DNA from: Laspinema palackyanum D2c
GTDB taxonomy: Bacteria > Cyanobacteriota > Cyanobacteriia > Cyanobacteriales > Laspinemataceae
Length of the DNA: 54,786 bases
Assembly: GCF_025370875.1 (NCBI RefSeq)
Contig: NZ_JAMXFD010000034.1
Span: 1-54,786 of the forward strand
Direction of reading: 5' to 3'
Position numbers and translations under genes: made by a program. Positions 17,018 through 25,166 of this stretch are shown piece after piece (the first letter of the stretch is position 1; each line of letters opens with the position of its first letter). The notes beneath the pieces are model-generated. The model was not told where the DNA came from, did not search any database, and saw nothing but the letters and a program-made list of their open reading frames with translations.

Positions 17018-20000
17018 GCAACATTGGACAACTCGAACTATTCACTCAAGGCAGAATCATCCAACTCTTCCAAAACCACCTCCACTACACCTACCTCGGA
17101 AACTGGCATCACCGAAAAAATAACCGCAACATAGAACCCGAACTCCTCACCCAATGGTTAGCCAACGGAGGCATTAACAAAACCCTCATCAGCAAAACCC
17201 TGAGAGAACTTGACCAAGCAGCCGCCCTCGGAGACATCCAAAACCTCTATGATGCCAACAAAGCCGTTTATAGCCTCCTGCGCTATGGCGTCAAAGTCAA
17301 AGAAGGGGCTGGAGAACAAACCCAAACCATCTGGTTAATCGACTGGGAACACCCCGAAAACAACCACTTTGCTATAGCCGAAGAAGTCACCATTAAAGGC
17401 AAAAATTCCAAACGCCCCGATATCGTCCTCTACATCAACGGCATCGCCCTCGGAATCCTCGAACTCAAACGTTCCATCGTCTCCATCAGTGAAGGCATCC
17501 GCCAAAACCTCGACAACCAGAAAAAAGAATTTATCCGCCCCTTCTTCACCACCCTCCAACTTGTCATGGCGGGAAACGATACCCAAGGAATCCGCTACGG
17601 CACCATAGAAACCTCAGAAAAATACTATCTCGAATGGAAAGAAGAAAATCCACTTTATAACCCCAATACCCACCCAAAAAATCAAAAATATCTCCCTGAA
17701 ATCCCCTCAGAAATAGCCGAGACTCGCTTAGATAGTGACCTAATTCGCCTCTGTAACCAAACCCGCTTCTTAGAACTCCTCCACAACTTCATCATCTTTG
17801 ATAGCGGCATCAAAAAAACCTGTCGCCCTAGCCAATACTTCGGCATCAAAGCCGCCCAAAACGCCCTCCAACAGCGAGAAGGCGGCATCATCTGGCATAC
17901 CCAAGGGTCCGGGAAAAGCCTGACAATGGGATGGCTTGCCAAATGGATCCGAGAAAACCTCAACGATGCGCGGGTCCTCATCCTCACAGATCGCACCGAA
18001 CTCGACGAACAAATCGAAAGCATCTTTAAAGGAATAGACGAAGACATCTACCAAACCAAAAGCAGCGCGGACCTCATCCGCACCCTCAGCACCTCAGAAC
18101 CCTGGCTAATTTGCTCCCTCATCCAGAAATTTGGCAACCGCCAAAACGAAGCCACCGACGAACTTATACAAACCATCCAAAACCAACTCCCCAGCAACTT
18201 CACCCCCAAAGGCAACCTCTTCGTCTTCGTCGATGAATGCCACCGTACCCAGTCCGGGAAACTCCACCAAGCCATGAAAAGCATCCTCCCCGACGCCTTA
18301 TTCATCGGCTTTACCGGCACCCCCCTCCTCAAACAAGACAAGCAAAAAAGCATCGAAGTCTTCGGCAACTACATCCACACCTACAAATTTGATGAAGCCG
18401 TCACCGATGGCATCGTGCTCGACTTGCGCTATGAAGCCCGAGATATCGACCAAACTATCACCACCCAGACCAAAATTGACCAATGGTTTGAAGCAAAAAC
18501 GCGCGGATTATCCGACTTAGCCAAAACCCAACTCAAACAGAAATGGGGAACAATGCAAAAACTCCTCTCTAGCAAATCTCGCCTCGAACAAATCGTGGAC
18601 GATATCCTGCTAGACATGGAAACCAAACCCCGCCTCATGGATGGAAGAGGGAACGCCATGCTCGTTTGCGCCAGCATATACCAAGCCTGCAAAACTTACG
18701 AACTCTTCAACCAAACCCAACTCAAAGGAAAGTGCGCCATCATCACCAGCTACAAACCCTCCCCTGCCGATATCAAAGGAGAAGAAACCGGAGAGGGAAA
18801 CACCGAGAAACTGCATCAATATGAGATTTATCGCCGGATGCTGGCAGACTACTTCAACCAACCCGAAGACAAAGCCATGTCCCGGGTAGAGGAATTTGAG
18901 AAAGAAGTCAAAACCCGATTTATCAAAGAACCCGGACAAATGCGCCTGCTGATAGTCGTGGATAAACTCCTCACCGGCTTTGATGCACCCCCCGCCACCT
19001 ACCTCTACATCGACAAAACCATGAGAGATCATGGATTATTCCAAGCCATCTGCCGCGTCAACCGCCTGGATGGGGAAGACAAAGAATATGGCTATGTCGT
19101 GGATTATAAAGACCTTTTCCAACAACTAGAGGGGGCCGTTAATAACTATACCAGTGGCGCTTTTGAAGGCTATGATGCCGATGACGTAGCGGGATTATTG
19201 AGCGATCGCCTAGACAAAGCAAAAGAGCGCCTAGAAGACACCCTAGAAACCGTCAAAGCCCTCTGTGAACCCGTCCCCCGTCCCGGCAACACCTCCGACT
19301 ACCTCCATTACTTCTGCGCCACCGACACCTCCGATAAAACAGCCCTAACCAACAACGAACCGAAACGAGTCGCCCTTTACCAAGCCGTCACCGCCTTAAT
19401 TCGTGCCTATAGTAACCTCGCCAACGAAATGACAGAGGCAGGTTATACCAGCCACGAATCCCAAACCATTAAAGCCGAAGTAGAACACTACAGCAAAATG
19501 CGGGATGAGGTCAAAATTGCCAGTGGTGACTACTTAGATATGAAACTCTACGAACCCGCCATGCGCCACCTGCTGGATAGCTACATCCACGCCGAACCCA
19601 GTACCATCGTCTCCGACTTTGAAGAATTGGGATTGATTCAACTGATTGTTAAAAACGGGTTAGGCACATTAGAACAACTGCCAGCAGGCTTAAAGAACAA
19701 CCGGGAAGCGGTTGCCGAAACCATTGAGAATAACATCCGCAAAATCATCTTAGATGAGAGTCCGATTAACCCGAAATACTATGAAAATATGTCCGATTTA
19801 CTGGATGCTTTAATTGAGCAACGCCGGAACCAGGCAATGGGTTATCAGGAGTACCTAGAACAGGTCAAACAACTGGCAAAACAAATCATTCAACCCGCAG
19901 GGGAGGTGCAAGCTAACTATCCCCACTCTCTGGATACCCCCGCCAAGCGATCGCTCTACGATAACCTAGGACAAGATGAAACCTTAGCCCTGGCGGTCGA

Positions 20001-20154
20001 TAAAGCAGTCCGTTCCACCAAAAAAGAGGGATGGATTGGAAATACGATGAAAGAACGAGAAATCAAAAATGCCATTCGGGGAGTCATTCGCGACCCCGAT
20101 ATTAATCTGGGAAATATTTTAGAAATAATTAAACATCAAAATGAGTATCAGTAA
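17014..20154 (+). CDS. hsdR: Type I restriction-modification system, endonuclease/translocase subunit
   Basis: 1046 residues. The N-terminal nuclease domain has the PD-ExK core (RPDIVLYINGIALGILELKR). The SF2 motor follows with Walker A QGSGKSLTM, DECHRTQSG (motif II) and IGFTGTPLL (motif III), then later motifs (VVDKLLTGFDAP, ICRVNRLD). The C-terminal helical part should bind HsdM/HsdS. The length is normal for this class. It overlaps vapC upstream and the metalloprotease gene downstream, so the operon is intact. I see no frameshift or missing motif. Confidence 0.94.
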   Translation: MSNIGQLELFTQGRIIQLFQNHLHYTYLGNWHHRKNNRNIEPELLTQWLANGGINKTLISKTLRELDQAAALGDIQNLYDANKAVYSLLRYGVKVKEGAGEQTQTIWLIDWEHPENNHFAIAEEVTIKGKNSKRPDIVLYINGIALGILELKRSIVSISEGIRQNLDNQKKEFIRPFFTTLQLVMAGNDTQGIRYGTIETSEKYYLEWKEENPLYNPNTHPKNQKYLPEIPSEIAETRLDSDLIRLCNQTRFLELLHNFIIFDSGIKKTCRPSQYFGIKAAQNALQQREGGIIWHTQGSGKSLTMGWLAKWIRENLNDARVLILTDRTELDEQIESIFKGIDEDIYQTKSSADLIRTLSTSEPWLICSLIQKFGNRQNEATDELIQTIQNQLPSNFTPKGNLFVFVDECHRTQSGKLHQAMKSILPDALFIGFTGTPLLKQDKQKSIEVFGNYIHTYKFDEAVTDGIVLDLRYEARDIDQTITTQTKIDQWFEAKTRGLSDLAKTQLKQKWGTMQKLLSSKSRLEQIVDDILLDMETKPRLMDGRGNAMLVCASIYQACKTYELFNQTQLKGKCAIITSYKPSPADIKGEETGEGNTEKLHQYEIYRRMLADYFNQPEDKAMSRVEEFEKEVKTRFIKEPGQMRLLIVVDKLLTGFDAPPATYLYIDKTMRDHGLFQAICRVNRLDGEDKEYGYVVDYKDLFQQLEGAVNNYTSGAFEGYDADDVAGLLSDRLDKAKERLEDTLETVKALCEPVPRPGNTSDYLHYFCATDTSDKTALTNNEPKRVALYQAVTALIRAYSNLANEMTEAGYTSHESQTIKAEVEHYSKMRDEVKIASGDYLDMKLYEPAMRHLLDSYIHAEPSTIVSDFEELGLIQLIVKNGLGTLEQLPAGLKNNREAVAETIENNIRKIILDESPINPKYYENMSDLLDALIEQRRNQAMGYQEYLEQVKQLAKQIIQPAGEVQANYPHSLDTPAKRSLYDNLGQDETLALAVDKAVRSTKKEGWIGNTMKEREIKNAIRGVIRDPDINLGNILEIIKHQNEYQ

Positions 20155-20869
20155 CTTAGAAATTGAAAGCCAGATTATCATCAGGGATATTCCCATCCAA
20201 ATCGTCAGAAAACCTATCAAAAACCTCCATGTAGGGGTTTATCCGCCTCATGGTCATGTTCGGGTTGCTGCACCGTTGCATCTAACCGAGGATAACATTC
20301 GGCTGGCGGTCATTTCCCGGCTGTCCTGGATTAAGAAACAACGAGCCAACTTTGAAGCCCAACCCCGCCAGTCCAAGCGAGAAATGGTTTCTGGGGAAAG
20401 TCATTATGTATTTGGCGAGCGGTATCGGCTAGAAGTCATCGAACGTCGGGGGCGTCATGAAATGGCCTTAATTCCCCCTAAAACCCTTCAGCTATTCGTC
20501 AACCCCGGGACTTCCCCTCAAAATCGGGCTTTAGTGTTAACTGAATGGTATCGCGCTCAACTTAGAGCAAGAATCCCGGATTTGTTGGACCACTGGCAAC
20601 CGATAATCGGGCAGGACGTGGCGGAGTGGGGCATCAAAAAAATGAAGACGAAATGGGGAAGTTGTAATATAAGCCAGCATCGGATTTGGGTGAATTTAGA
20701 GTTGGCAAAAAAGCCGGTAGAATGCCTGGAGTATGTGGTGGTGCATGAGTTGGTTCATTTTTTAGAGCGCCATCATAATCAACGATTTAAAGCCTATATG
20801 GATCAATATTTACCTAATTGGCGGGAATGTCGGGACATTTTGAATCGGGAACCGTTAGGGGAGTTGTAG
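20141..20869 (+). CDS. YgjP/SprT-like zinc metalloprotease (DUF45, M48-related)
   Basis: 242 residues overlapping the hsdR end by 14 bp. The C-terminal third has KKMKTKWGSCN and YVVVHELVHFLERHHNQRF, with the HExxH zinc motif and a later His, the DUF45 signature. The N-terminal half is beta-rich (VGVYPPHGHVRVAAPLHL). DUF45 genes are frequent last genes of type I restriction operons. Their role there is unknown; turnover of HsdR, as ClpXP does in E. coli, is a possibility. The start at ATG 20141 is supported by the overlap. Confidence 0.88.
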   Translation: MSISNLEIESQIIIRDIPIQIVRKPIKNLHVGVYPPHGHVRVAAPLHLTEDNIRLAVISRLSWIKKQRANFEAQPRQSKREMVSGESHYVFGERYRLEVIERRGRHEMALIPPKTLQLFVNPGTSPQNRALVLTEWYRAQLRARIPDLLDHWQPIIGQDVAEWGIKKMKTKWGSCNISQHRIWVNLELAKKPVECLEYVVVHELVHFLERHHNQRFKAYMDQYLPNWRECRDILNREPLGEL

Positions 20870-21326
20870 GGGGAGAATTTGAGGGAAAGTTAGGGTGGGT
20901 GCAGAATGAGAGGCGATCGGTTTCCAGGAGAACCGCTAACCTTGAGAGTTGTGGGATGAACACTGAACTTAGAGGCGATCGCATCTGGGGAGGGAGAATC
21001 GCCCGCTGTTGAACCCAACTGCCCCAGTTCCGACCCGCTGGTGCAATCTTTGGGGAGACTTCAGGCGAGCGATCGTCTGTCTTGCCCGCCGTCGCTAGTC
21101 CCTCCAGAATCAGCAGCCCGTTGAGCAGTCCCTCGGTTTCCACCGGCACGATTCCGGCCAACTTCACAATCAAGCCAATCCGCTGCTGGAATTAGAGATT
21201 ATCTGGCTCAGTTCTATCTCCAGGCAGATTCCCAGACCAGAGGACTCGGGTAGATTAAGAGCATAAGAAAAACAAACCCGGGTTAACACAGGCCGCACAG
21301 GTCTATTTAAAAATCGATATAAAAGG

Positions 21327-21357
21327 CAATCCCGTCAGACTGGCTCTGGCGGGATTG
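21327..21357 (+). terminator. Hairpin terminator
   Basis: CAATCCCG (21327-21334) pairs with CGGGATTG (21350-21357), with an inner CAGA/TCTG. It is followed by TTGCGTTT, a weak T tract. It is the first good terminator after the hsd operon, although 460 bp away. Confidence 0.5.
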
Positions 21358-21700
21358 TTGCGTTTGGGCTGGCGATCGCACCAGAGTCAGTGGCAGCGGC
21401 GATAAGAATTACGGACGACAGTTATTCCGGTGGGTACGTCCAAGCCTGCCGCATTTTTTTGGGGAGATCGCAACCGTTGGAGAGAAGTAAGCCGAGATAA
21501 ACCAGTTTTTTTTTATCGGCTGGTGTCAAATATTAACAAGCTAAGTTTCCCTAAAAGTTAAGCAGGTAAAGGATTTCTGCATTTTTTTAAAAATTTGTTT
21601 CAAAGTTTTCCCATTATGAAATCCCAAATAGGGACGTTTTACTTAGATATCTAAGAAGCAGATGATATGCTTTGGAATGAGTCGGAAAGGCACTTGAAAA

Positions 21701-21801
21701 AGCAAACGGGAGAAGCGCCAACTCCTCCCAATGCTTGATGTGTCTATCTCCTGCGGGAACAGGAGTTCGACTTAAGTTATTTCGCATTCGCATCTATGCG
21801 A
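21701..21801 (+). ncRNA. Three-hairpin leader, copy 1
   Basis: Hairpin I: AGCA...TGCT around GGGAG...CTCCC (21701-21735). Hairpin II: CTCCTG/CAGGAG (21748-21765). Hairpin III: TCGCAT/ATGCGA (21788-21801). The ATG follows 13 nt later with no Shine-Dalgarno. Copies 2 and 3 keep the same order of stems with different paired bases in hairpins II and III, which supports a functional RNA fold rather than chance. Confidence 0.6.
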
Positions 21802-21814
21802 GTTTTCTATCATC

Positions 21815-22012
21815 ATGCAGCATATCAAGAAATGGCTGATTCCGCTAGGAATCGGTCTAATTACGGTCGCCGTTTATACGTGGAAAGCCCCAGACGAATT
21901 ACATCGGGCAATTCCTGACGCGGTGATAGTGACCAGCACCCTGGTTCAAATGATGGACAAAAAACAGGACCCACCCGCTGACCGTGGCGATGACAAAGAC
22001 GGCCCTAAATAG
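21815..22012 (+). CDS. Small membrane protein, 65 aa, paralog 1
   Basis: Basic start (MQHIKKW), hydrophobic segment LIPLGIGLITVAVYTW (about 8-23), then the family signature APDELHRAIPDAVIV, a second apolar stretch and a polar Pro/Asp/Lys tail. Two paralogs lie at 22556 and 23522, each behind a similar structured leader and before a terminator. The size and topology recall small holins or type I toxins, but I cannot assign a family. There is no Shine-Dalgarno. Confidence 0.7.
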   Translation: MQHIKKWLIPLGIGLITVAVYTWKAPDELHRAIPDAVIVTSTLVQMMDKKQDPPADRGDDKDGPK

Positions 22013-22039
22013 CCGATAGTCTGAAACCTTCCAGAATTT

Positions 22040-22068
22040 GGCCTCAGCCCTTGCTGGGGCCTTTTTTT
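22040..22068 (+). terminator. Intrinsic terminator after paralog 1
   Basis: GGCCTCAGC and GCTGGGGCC form a stem around a short CCTT loop, followed by seven T. Nearly the same terminator follows paralog 3, where it is present three times. Confidence 0.85.
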
Positions 22069-22440
22069 GAGGCGATCGCCTACGGGATAGCTGCGCTTAC
22101 CGCCACCGGCAAGATTCCACTGTCATCGAGGAGAGGAGAGGCGATCGCATCAAAATTGGAATCCGTTTCTCCTTGAACGGATCCGGCAATTTCGCGACTG
22201 CAATAAATCATTATGAATACGTTTTTTAAAGTTCTAGTTCCGACAGTTATAGCGGTGGGTCCCTCTAAACCTGCCCCATTTTTTAGGACCGATGGCTTGT
22301 TAAGAGGTCCCACCATTCCTGCATATACCGTTCGGTCAGAGCCTGCGAAACATAGGCTTGCCTAGACACAGGACTTGGGCCTGATTAGCATGGAGCCATT
22401 GGTGGTCAGATTCGTTAACCCCCTTACCCATATATGGAAC
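22069..22440. other. Spacer between small-gene units 1 and 2
   Basis: No convincing gene. Bases 22238-22287 repeat 21411-21462 (CGACAGTTAT, GGTGGGT, CCTGCC, T-run), so an upstream element of about 50 bp is shared by units 1 and 2. A leftward 78-codon frame covers it but has no start signal. Confidence 0.45.
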
Positions 22441-22547
22441 AAGCAAATGGGAGAAGGGCCAACTCCTCCCACTGCTTAAGGATTTTCTTACCTCTTGTTC
22501 CACCAAGAGGCAAGACTTTAAACGTTATTGCTGGTGTTTACGCCAGC
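22441..22547 (+). ncRNA. Three-hairpin leader, copy 2
   Basis: Hairpin I: AAGCA...TGCTT around GGGAG...CTCC (22441-22477). Hairpin II: CCTCTTG/CAAGAGG (22491-22510). Hairpin III: GCTGGTG/CGCCAGC (22530-22547). ATG 22556 follows 8 nt later. Stems II and III differ from copy 1 on both sides and still pair, i.e. compensatory change. Confidence 0.6.
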
Positions 22548-22555
22548 GTCATCCA

Positions 22556-22750
22556 ATGATCAAACGTAACAAAAAATGGTCCATAGCGATTGCGATCGCC
22601 GCTGGAACTTTAAGTTTTGCCGCCTATGTGTGGCACGTCCCGGAAGAATTACATCGGGCCATTTTTGATTCGGTGATAATGGCCTGCACCCTGATTCAAA
22701 CACTGGATAACAAACAGGCCCCACCCGATGAGGAGGGGAATCCTAAATAA
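22556..22750 (+). CDS. Small membrane protein, 64 aa, paralog 2
   Basis: The same plan as paralog 1: basic start (MIKRNKKW), hydrophobic SIAIAIAAGTLSFAAYVW, signature VPEELHRAIFDSVIMA, then TLIQTLDNKQAPPDEEGNPK. About half of the residues match paralog 1, with the ELHRAI core and KQxPP tail conserved. Translation must start without a Shine-Dalgarno, close behind hairpin III. Function unknown. Confidence 0.7.
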   Translation: MIKRNKKWSIAIAIAAGTLSFAAYVWHVPEELHRAIFDSVIMACTLIQTLDNKQAPPDEEGNPK

Positions 22751-22798
22751 CCTCATTTGTTGGGTATATCCAACATTTTTCCAGATAGCTTGAAATCT

Positions 22799-22824
22799 AG
22801 CCTCCCCCTTGGGGGGCTCTTTTT
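22799..22824 (+). terminator. Intrinsic terminator after paralog 2
   Basis: AGCCTCCCCC and GGGGGGCT pair around TT, followed by CTTTTT. Different in sequence from the other two terminators of the family but in the same place relative to the gene. Confidence 0.85.
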
Positions 22825-22956
22825 GGGGAAGGCAGTGGCAGAGAGCGATCTATCGTGAAATGCTTTACGGGTTAAATATTACAGGCTAGATATTAAATGT
22901 CGTAACAGAAATAAGTGTCCCTTTGTTTATTAAGTACCGTTACATCGAAAAACCCA

Positions 22957-23118
22957 ATAGTTGAAAGGCAGATTTATTAGTAACAGTGGTGTAAAAGCAC
23001 CTTGCTATCGCTATTGGAAAGACAGATTCATTAATAATAGGGGTGTAAAAGCGTCTTGACATTGCTAATCAAAGGATATACTCAGGGATAATGGTGGTGT
23101 AAAAGCACATGATATGAC
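22957..23118 (+). repeat. Three tandem 54-bp repeats with a GGTGTAAAAGC core
   Basis: GGTGTAAAAGC starts at 22988, 23042 and 23096, exactly 54 bp apart, and flanking bases also align (GAAAGRCAGATT...TTAATA). The three units lie between paralogs 2 and 3 and have no coding frame. They may be protein-binding sites such as iterons. The rest of the gap 22825-23395 is AT-rich with no gene. Confidence 0.75.
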
Positions 23119-23395
23119 TCCAAGATAATCAGAGGTGTGTTCGGGAAGCATGACCTATATACATAAAAGACTAAAAACTTTATTAATCGAGTATTGCCAC
23201 TCTTTATTGGCAAGTTGATTTAAAATTGATTAACTCATTTATTTGCCGCAATATTATCGCCTTATAATTGGCTGTCTTTGCGTCATGTGGCAACTTGGTG
23301 GACACCTTCCAAAAAAACTAGGGCGGGTGTTGAACGGTCTCCACAAACCTCGATTTCTGTGCTACCATTCGAGGAATAGGAGTTGATTTTCCCAC

Positions 23396-23512
23396 AAAGC
23401 AAAAATCGGAAGAAGTTGGCCCTTCTCCCGACTGATAATTTGGTTGCTTTTCCCCTGTTTACGCAGGAAGAAAAAGACTCCTATGTTCTTTGTGTTGTGA
23501 TTAATTCACAAC
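23396..23512 (+). ncRNA. Three-hairpin leader, copy 3
   Basis: Hairpin I: AAAGCA...TGCTTT around TCGGAAGAAG...CTTCTCCCGA (23396-23452). Hairpin II: CCTG/CAGG extended by CTTTT/AAAAG (about 23448-23476). Hairpin III: GTTGTGA/TCACAAC (23494-23512). The ATG is at 23522. It is more diverged than copies 1 and 2, yet all three stems remain. Confidence 0.55.
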
Positions 23513-23521
23513 TGTTTCTAT

Positions 23522-23674
23522 ATGAATTCTAACAAAAAATTGTCAATCGCGCTAGTGGTTGGCATCGTAATTGTGACTGCCTATGCATGGCAAGCTCCCC
23601 AAGAATTGCATCAGGTAATCCCTGATGCGGTGATAGCGGTCTGCACCGTTTTTCAAACACTGCCAAAAAAATAG
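23522..23674 (+). CDS. Small membrane protein, 50 aa, paralog 3, truncated by a nonsense codon
   Basis: MNSNKKLSIALVVGIVIVTA, then AWQAPQELHQVIPDAVIAVC and TVFQTLPKK, then TAG. In the paralogs the next codons give KQ-x-PP; here the CAG has become TAG and the frame after it still reads GPPHDQNGSK before a second stop. So the polar tail of about 11 residues is lost, while the hydrophobic core and the ELH motif are kept. Confidence 0.6.
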   Translation: MNSNKKLSIALVVGIVIVTAYAWQAPQELHQVIPDAVIAVCTVFQTLPKK

Positions 23675-23737
23675 GGGCCACCCCATGACCAAAACGGCAG
23701 TAAATAGCCGATAGGGATATAGAGCGCTCTATCATTT

Positions 23738-23932
23738 GGCCTCAGCCCTTGCTGGGGCCTTTTTTTTAGGGCGATCGCACCGGATATCCGGTATCCCTGA
23801 TACTACTCAGAATATTCTAAGTCTCAGCCCTTGCTGGGGCCTTTTTTTTAGGGCGATCGCACTCGGTGTCAGGTATCCCTGATGCTACTCAAAATATTCT
23901 GAGCCTCAGTCCTTGCTGGGGCCTTTTTCTTT
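23738..23932 (+). repeat. Three tandem 82-bp copies of a terminator unit
   Basis: The CTCAG of the stem starts at 23741, 23823 and 23905, an exact 82-bp period. Each copy has CTCAG(C/T)CCTTGCTGGGGCC plus a T-run, and the first two are followed by AGGGCGATCGCAC (HIP1). It is the paralog-3 terminator duplicated twice. Confidence 0.8.
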
Positions 23933-23963
23933 GGACCGACCGATCGCCACGGGACCCATTCAA

Positions 23964-24042
23964 ATAACTGTCACCTCTGACAGTTATCTCCGGCGGGGCG
24001 ATGGGTTGACTCAATCGAATAAGTGTCAGACCTGAGAGTTAT
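23964..24042. repeat. Two 55-bp repeats led by 24-bp palindromes ATAACTGTCA-N4-TGACAGTTAT
   Basis: A perfect palindrome at 23964-23987 (10-bp arms, 4-bp centre) recurs with small changes at 24019-24042. Both are followed by CTCCGGCGGGGCGAT and GGTTGACTC. The same palindrome with the same 4-bp centre recurs at 24738-24761 and 25167-25190. A partial third copy (ATAACTGTTAT) abuts the Tn7-like end at 24082. Confidence 0.75.
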
Positions 24043-24081
24043 CTCCGGCGGGGCGATCGGTTGACTCCATTTCCAGATAAC

Positions 24082-24457
24082 TGTTATCATTTAACAAATT
24101 ATTTGTCGCTGTTAACAGATTAGTGTCGTCCAAGGCTGACTTTAACAAACTAATGTCGTCGAGCCTTAAAAATCAATCGTTAACAAATTAATGTTGCCCA
24201 GCCATCAATCAGGTTGTCAATGCTTCTCCCACGGTTCCGACAGTTATCTGATTTCTGATTCCCCAGTTGCCGCACAGCTTACCAGAAACGACATCTAATT
24301 TGTTAAAAGCATAAAAGACGACATTTAATTTGTTAAGCCCTATTTGGGGTTGCTAGAGTGTAAAAACAGCCTAAACCCTTATGCACAGAGGAATTCAGGC
24401 TCTTGACTTCGGCGACATTAATTTGTTAAGACGACATTTAATTTGGCAACCGACACA
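24082..24457. mobile_element. 376-bp remnant with Tn7/CAST-type ends (TnsB-like binding sites)
   Basis: Four direct sites of the form TTAACAAATTAATGTCGTC lie at 24091, 24111, 24141 and 24180, and four inverted sites (GACGACATTTAATTTGTTAA type) at 24289, 24317, 24411 and 24430. The outermost two sites at each end are about 20 bp apart, and both ends start TGT plus five bases. This closely resembles the terminal TnsB-site arrays of cyanobacterial CAST (type V-K) and related Tn7-like elements. No transposition gene lies inside, and I see no 5-bp target duplication (flanks ATAAC and CTGCT). It is best read as a mini-element or deletion remnant. Confidence 0.65.
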
Positions 24458-24472
24458 CTGCTAGACCGAGTT

Positions 24473-24667
24473 ATGGGGTCCTTTTGTGCAGAAGATGTGT
24501 TTATAGCGTGGAAACATATCCAGTCTGCATTAGTAGCAACCCAGAAAGATGATGTAGACCTGTTTTTAGATCAAGCAGCACTATGGGAAAGAAATATCAA
24601 AGAACAGCGAGAAGAAAAGCTGTTTAACGAAATCTCTCAGCGTCTTTCATCGTCCGAGGAGTCGTAA
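24473..24667 (+). CDS. Small hypothetical protein, 64 aa
   Basis: The frame extends upstream into the transposon-like end, so I use ATG 24473 just outside it. The protein is acidic and helical (AEDVFIAWKHIQSALVATQ, then DDVDLFLDQAALWERNIKEQ). No Shine-Dalgarno is clear and no family is recognised. Confidence 0.45.
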   Translation: MGSFCAEDVFIAWKHIQSALVATQKDDVDLFLDQAALWERNIKEQREEKLFNEISQRLSSSEES

Positions 24668-24737
24668 ACATCCAACTGAAACTGACGGGTTGAAACTTTG
24701 CCAGTGCTGATGAGGCGATCGCCACCGAACCAACCCG

Positions 24738-24761
24738 ATAAGTGTCGGACCTGACAGTTAT
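24738..24761. promoter_or_regulatory. Palindrome ATAAGTGTCG-N4-TGACAGTTAT
   Basis: Third full member of the 24-bp palindrome family. It lies between the 64-aa gene and the 3' end of the HNH gene, so it is not an obvious promoter site. Confidence 0.6.
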
Positions 24762-24789
24762 TGACAAACCTCGCCCAACCCAGAATCCA

Positions 24790-25077
24790 CTAAAACTCAA
24801 ACGATAACTGACCTGGCGGCACGTTCGACTGTTGCCGAGTGTGATAGCCCAGGTGACAACTGGTGCAGAGTGCAATCAGATTCTCGGGGCGGTTGTCCTC
24901 GGGCATCCGGTTATGGTGATGAACCGTCAAGGTGATTTTGGTCCGTTCGGATTTGGTCAGACCCGTGATGTCGTCACCAGGACGCAAACATTGGCGATCG
25001 CATTTGGCACAGCGCCACCCGGCTTGTTCTTTGATAGTTAGGGCAATAGTCCGCCAGTCTTTGGAATATCGTGACAT
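24790..25077 (-). CDS. HNH endonuclease, 95 aa
   Basis: I start at ATG 25077 (a GTG seven codons upstream is possible). The sequence has WRCAKCDRQCLRPGDD, then TLTVHHHNRMPEDNRPENLI and ALCTSCHLGYHTR: paired CxxC zinc ligands and the HHH/N/H order of the HNH beta-beta-alpha-metal fold. Free-standing proteins of this size occur in cyanobacterial plasmids and phages as nicking or restriction-like enzymes. It has no clear operon partner. Confidence 0.85.
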   Translation of the reverse strand: MSRYSKDWRTIALTIKEQAGWRCAKCDRQCLRPGDDITGLTKSERTKITLTVHHHNRMPEDNRPENLIALCTSCHLGYHTRQQSNVPPGQLSFEF

Positions 25078-25166
25078 CTTTGATGGTGGGGGAGCCACGC
25101 GGTTTTTACTATTTTATCCGAAGCTCCATCCTTAACCCTCCGCCCGATCACACTGGCGCGAGTCAG

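Larger units (their letters stand above)
20870..21814. other. Gene-poor region between the hsd operon and the small-gene repeats
   Basis: No intact gene. A leftward frame at about 21176-20990 has a protein-like start (KLAGIVPVETEGLLNGLLI) and then decays, so it is perhaps a gene fragment. It also holds a terminator at 21327-21357, a hairpin AGCCGA/TCGGCT at about 21492-21523, and a segment (21411-21462) that is repeated at 22238-22287. Confidence 0.4.

Noticed and set aside
24337-24410. The space between the inverted transposon-end sites was examined for a CAST-type CRISPR repeat.
   Set aside because: No repeated unit or recognisable repeat sequence is visible in this short stretch.
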